Source: UBA2357 sp002344625
Lineage (GTDB): Bacteria > Pseudomonadota > Gammaproteobacteria > Burkholderiales > Rhodocyclaceae
Length of the DNA: 64,000 nucleotides
Direction: 5' to 3'
Assembly: GCA_937995335.1 (NCBI GenBank)
Contig: CALKIH010000065.1
Span: 22,865 to 86,864, forward strand
In this document: piece by piece, positions 62,365 to 64,000 of the stretch
Numbering within the stretch: the first letter of the stretch is position 1
How the letters are laid out: each line of letters starts with the position of its first letter
Translations under genes and position numbers: made by a program
The notes under the pieces: generated by a model
Seen by the model: the letters and a program-made list of their open reading frames with translations, nothing else
What the model was told of the DNA's origin: nothing
The model's database searches: none

Positions 62365-62854
62365 CGTCAATTTCCTCCTCAGCCACCCGGCGCATTTCAT
62401 CGCGCTCGGTTTCGGCTCCGGCCTCTCGCCACGCGCACCGGGTACGGCCGGCACCCTGCTGGCATGGCTGCTTTTTCCACTCCTGAAGACGCCGGTCTCG
62501 GACTTCGTGTTCTTCGCGCTCCTGGTGAGCCTGTTCTTCGCCGGGGTGATCGCCTGCGACCGCACCGGGCGGGCACTCGGCGTCGCGGATCATGGCGCGA
62601 TCGTCTGGGACGAAATGGTTGCAATCTGGCTGGTGCTGCTGCTGACCCCGCCAGCCTTCTTCTGGCAGGCCGTGGCGGTGGCGCTGTTCCGCTTCTTCGA
62701 CATCGTCAAGCCCCCGCCAATCCGCTGGGCGGGCCGCCACCTGCACGGGGGGTTCGGCGTGATGATCGATGACATGCTGGCCGCCGGCTACACGATTCTG
62801 GCGCTGGCGATACTGGTCCGGATCTTCGGGATGACACCATGGATGATGAACTGA
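62336..62854 (+). CDS. pgpA: Phosphatidylglycerophosphatase A
   Basis: A 172-residue inner-membrane phosphatase dephosphorylating PGP to phosphatidylglycerol. Family motifs: GFGSGLSPRAPGTAGTL, DHGAIVWDEMVAIWL, FRFFDIVKPPPIRW and GVMIDDMLAAGY. Start 62336 or 62354; overlaps thiL and pncC. Confidence 0.95.
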   Translation: MITSDNMRPNVNFLLSHPAHFIALGFGSGLSPRAPGTAGTLLAWLLFPLLKTPVSDFVFFALLVSLFFAGVIACDRTGRALGVADHGAIVWDEMVAIWLVLLLTPPAFFWQAVAVALFRFFDIVKPPPIRWAGRHLHGGFGVMIDDMLAAGYTILALAILVRIFGMTPWMMN

Positions 62855-63333
62855 GCACACTTTCCGCCGCAACCGGCGCCCTGTTGCGGGAGCGCGGCTG
62901 GCTGCTGGCCACCGCGGAATCATGTACCGGCGGCTGGATCGCCCAGGTGGTCACCGCCACCGCGGGCAGTTCGAGCTGGTTCGATTGCGGCTTCGTGAGC
63001 TATTCGAACGCAGCCAAGCAGTCGCTGCTCGGCGTCGCACCCGCCACCTTGCTCGAACACGGCGCGGTCAGCGAGCAAACCGTGCGCGAGATGGCATCCG
63101 GCGCCATTGTGCGCAGCCGTGCGCAAGTGGCGCTCGCCGTTTCGGGCATCGCCGGGCCGGGCGGAGCCGTTCCGGGCAAACCGGTCGGTACGGTCTGTTT
63201 CGCGTGGGCACTGCCGGATGGGACGCTGATCGCCGAGACGCACAGGTTCGCAGGCGACCGGGAAGCCGTTCGCCATCAAACCGTGGTACACGCGCTGCAA
63301 TCGCTACCGCGCCTGCTCCGCCGGCACGGCTGA
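62839..63333 (+). CDS. pncC: Nicotinamide-nucleotide amidohydrolase (CinA C-terminal type)
   Basis: A 164-residue stand-alone CinA-C domain that deamidates NMN to NaMN. Motifs: ATAESCTGGWIAQ, GFVSYSNAAK, VALAVSGIAGPGG and GTVCFAWA. Overlaps the pgpA 3' end by 16 bp, and recA follows; pncC-recA linkage is widespread. Confidence 0.94.
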   Translation: MDDELSTLSAATGALLRERGWLLATAESCTGGWIAQVVTATAGSSSWFDCGFVSYSNAAKQSLLGVAPATLLEHGAVSEQTVREMASGAIVRSRAQVALAVSGIAGPGGAVPGKPVGTVCFAWALPDGTLIAETHRFAGDREAVRHQTVVHALQSLPRLLRRHG

Positions 63334-63405
63334 CGCGGCGTCGCCAATCAACGCACCACAGCAATCTCTGTGCCATAATTCGCAAAAGTCACGAAGGAAT
63401 TCAAA

Positions 63406-64000
<595 letters not shown>

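Noticed and set aside
63357..63372. CACAG-N6-CTGTG as a LexA box for recA
   Set aside because: The arms are in the opposite order from the CTGT-N8-ACAG consensus and the spacing is wrong.

Overview
The window is a GC-rich, gene-dense bacterial chromosome segment. Gene content points to a betaproteobacterium, most likely Rhodocyclales: a PEP-CTERM/exosortase substrate with the TPR protein PrsT, a cysI-DUF934-cysH-cysD-cysN sulfate-assimilation cluster next to cysB, the ybgC-tolQRAB-pal-cpoB-queE-queC order, and hslVU. The order-level assignment is inferred from gene content; no rRNA is present.

Layout. 1-7076 is housekeeping: the 3' end of a class A PBP, cyaY, lptM-lysA, a small unknown, dacB (PBP4), a membrane protein and ubiD. 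7077-15645 is an accessory island. It holds three tightly packed minus-strand genes, transcribed in this order: a deoxyribosyltransferase-like/TPR/Rossmann protein, a 1388-residue TIR-STAND-coiled coil-TM-WD40 protein, and a patatin-like phospholipase. It is edged by a probable transposase remnant and by a second, decayed copy of the patatin gene's 3' end. 15646-23360 is a pterin dehydratase followed by a five-gene fatty-acid beta-oxidation operon (fadE, thiolase, fadB-like, thioesterase, enoyl-CoA hydratase). 23513-31011 has a LysE exporter, an Atm1-type ABC transporter, a PEP-CTERM surface protein behind a sigma-54 promoter, prsT and a solute-binding protein.

31012-37649 is sulfate assimilation: cysB divergent from cysI-DUF934-cysH-cysD-cysN. 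An apparent 83-bp insertion has remodelled the cysH start. 37810-43167 has nitronate monooxygenase, an AEC transporter, hslUV and a duplicated STAS-type protein. 43377-49951 is the Tol-Pal cell-envelope system plus two queuosine genes. 50019-54405 is a YeeE/YedE sulfur transporter, two tRNA-Lys genes and an iron ABC importer (binding protein and fused permease, no ATPase) behind a candidate Fur box. 54415-59512 is a run of minus-strand genes with motility, signalling and envelope flavour: DUF5610 behind a near-consensus FliA promoter, DUF533, BON-LysM, EAL/HDOD and HD-GYP. 59746-64000 has trpB2, thiL-pgpA-pncC and the start of recA.

The most interesting region is 7343-15540. The three-gene cluster pairs two likely effector enzymes (a TIR with its glutamate and a patatin with its Ser-Asp dyad) with a STAND/WD40 switch and a nucleotide-processing-like sensor. 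This is the architecture expected of an NTP-dependent anti-phage or conflict system. Function is inferred from domains only.
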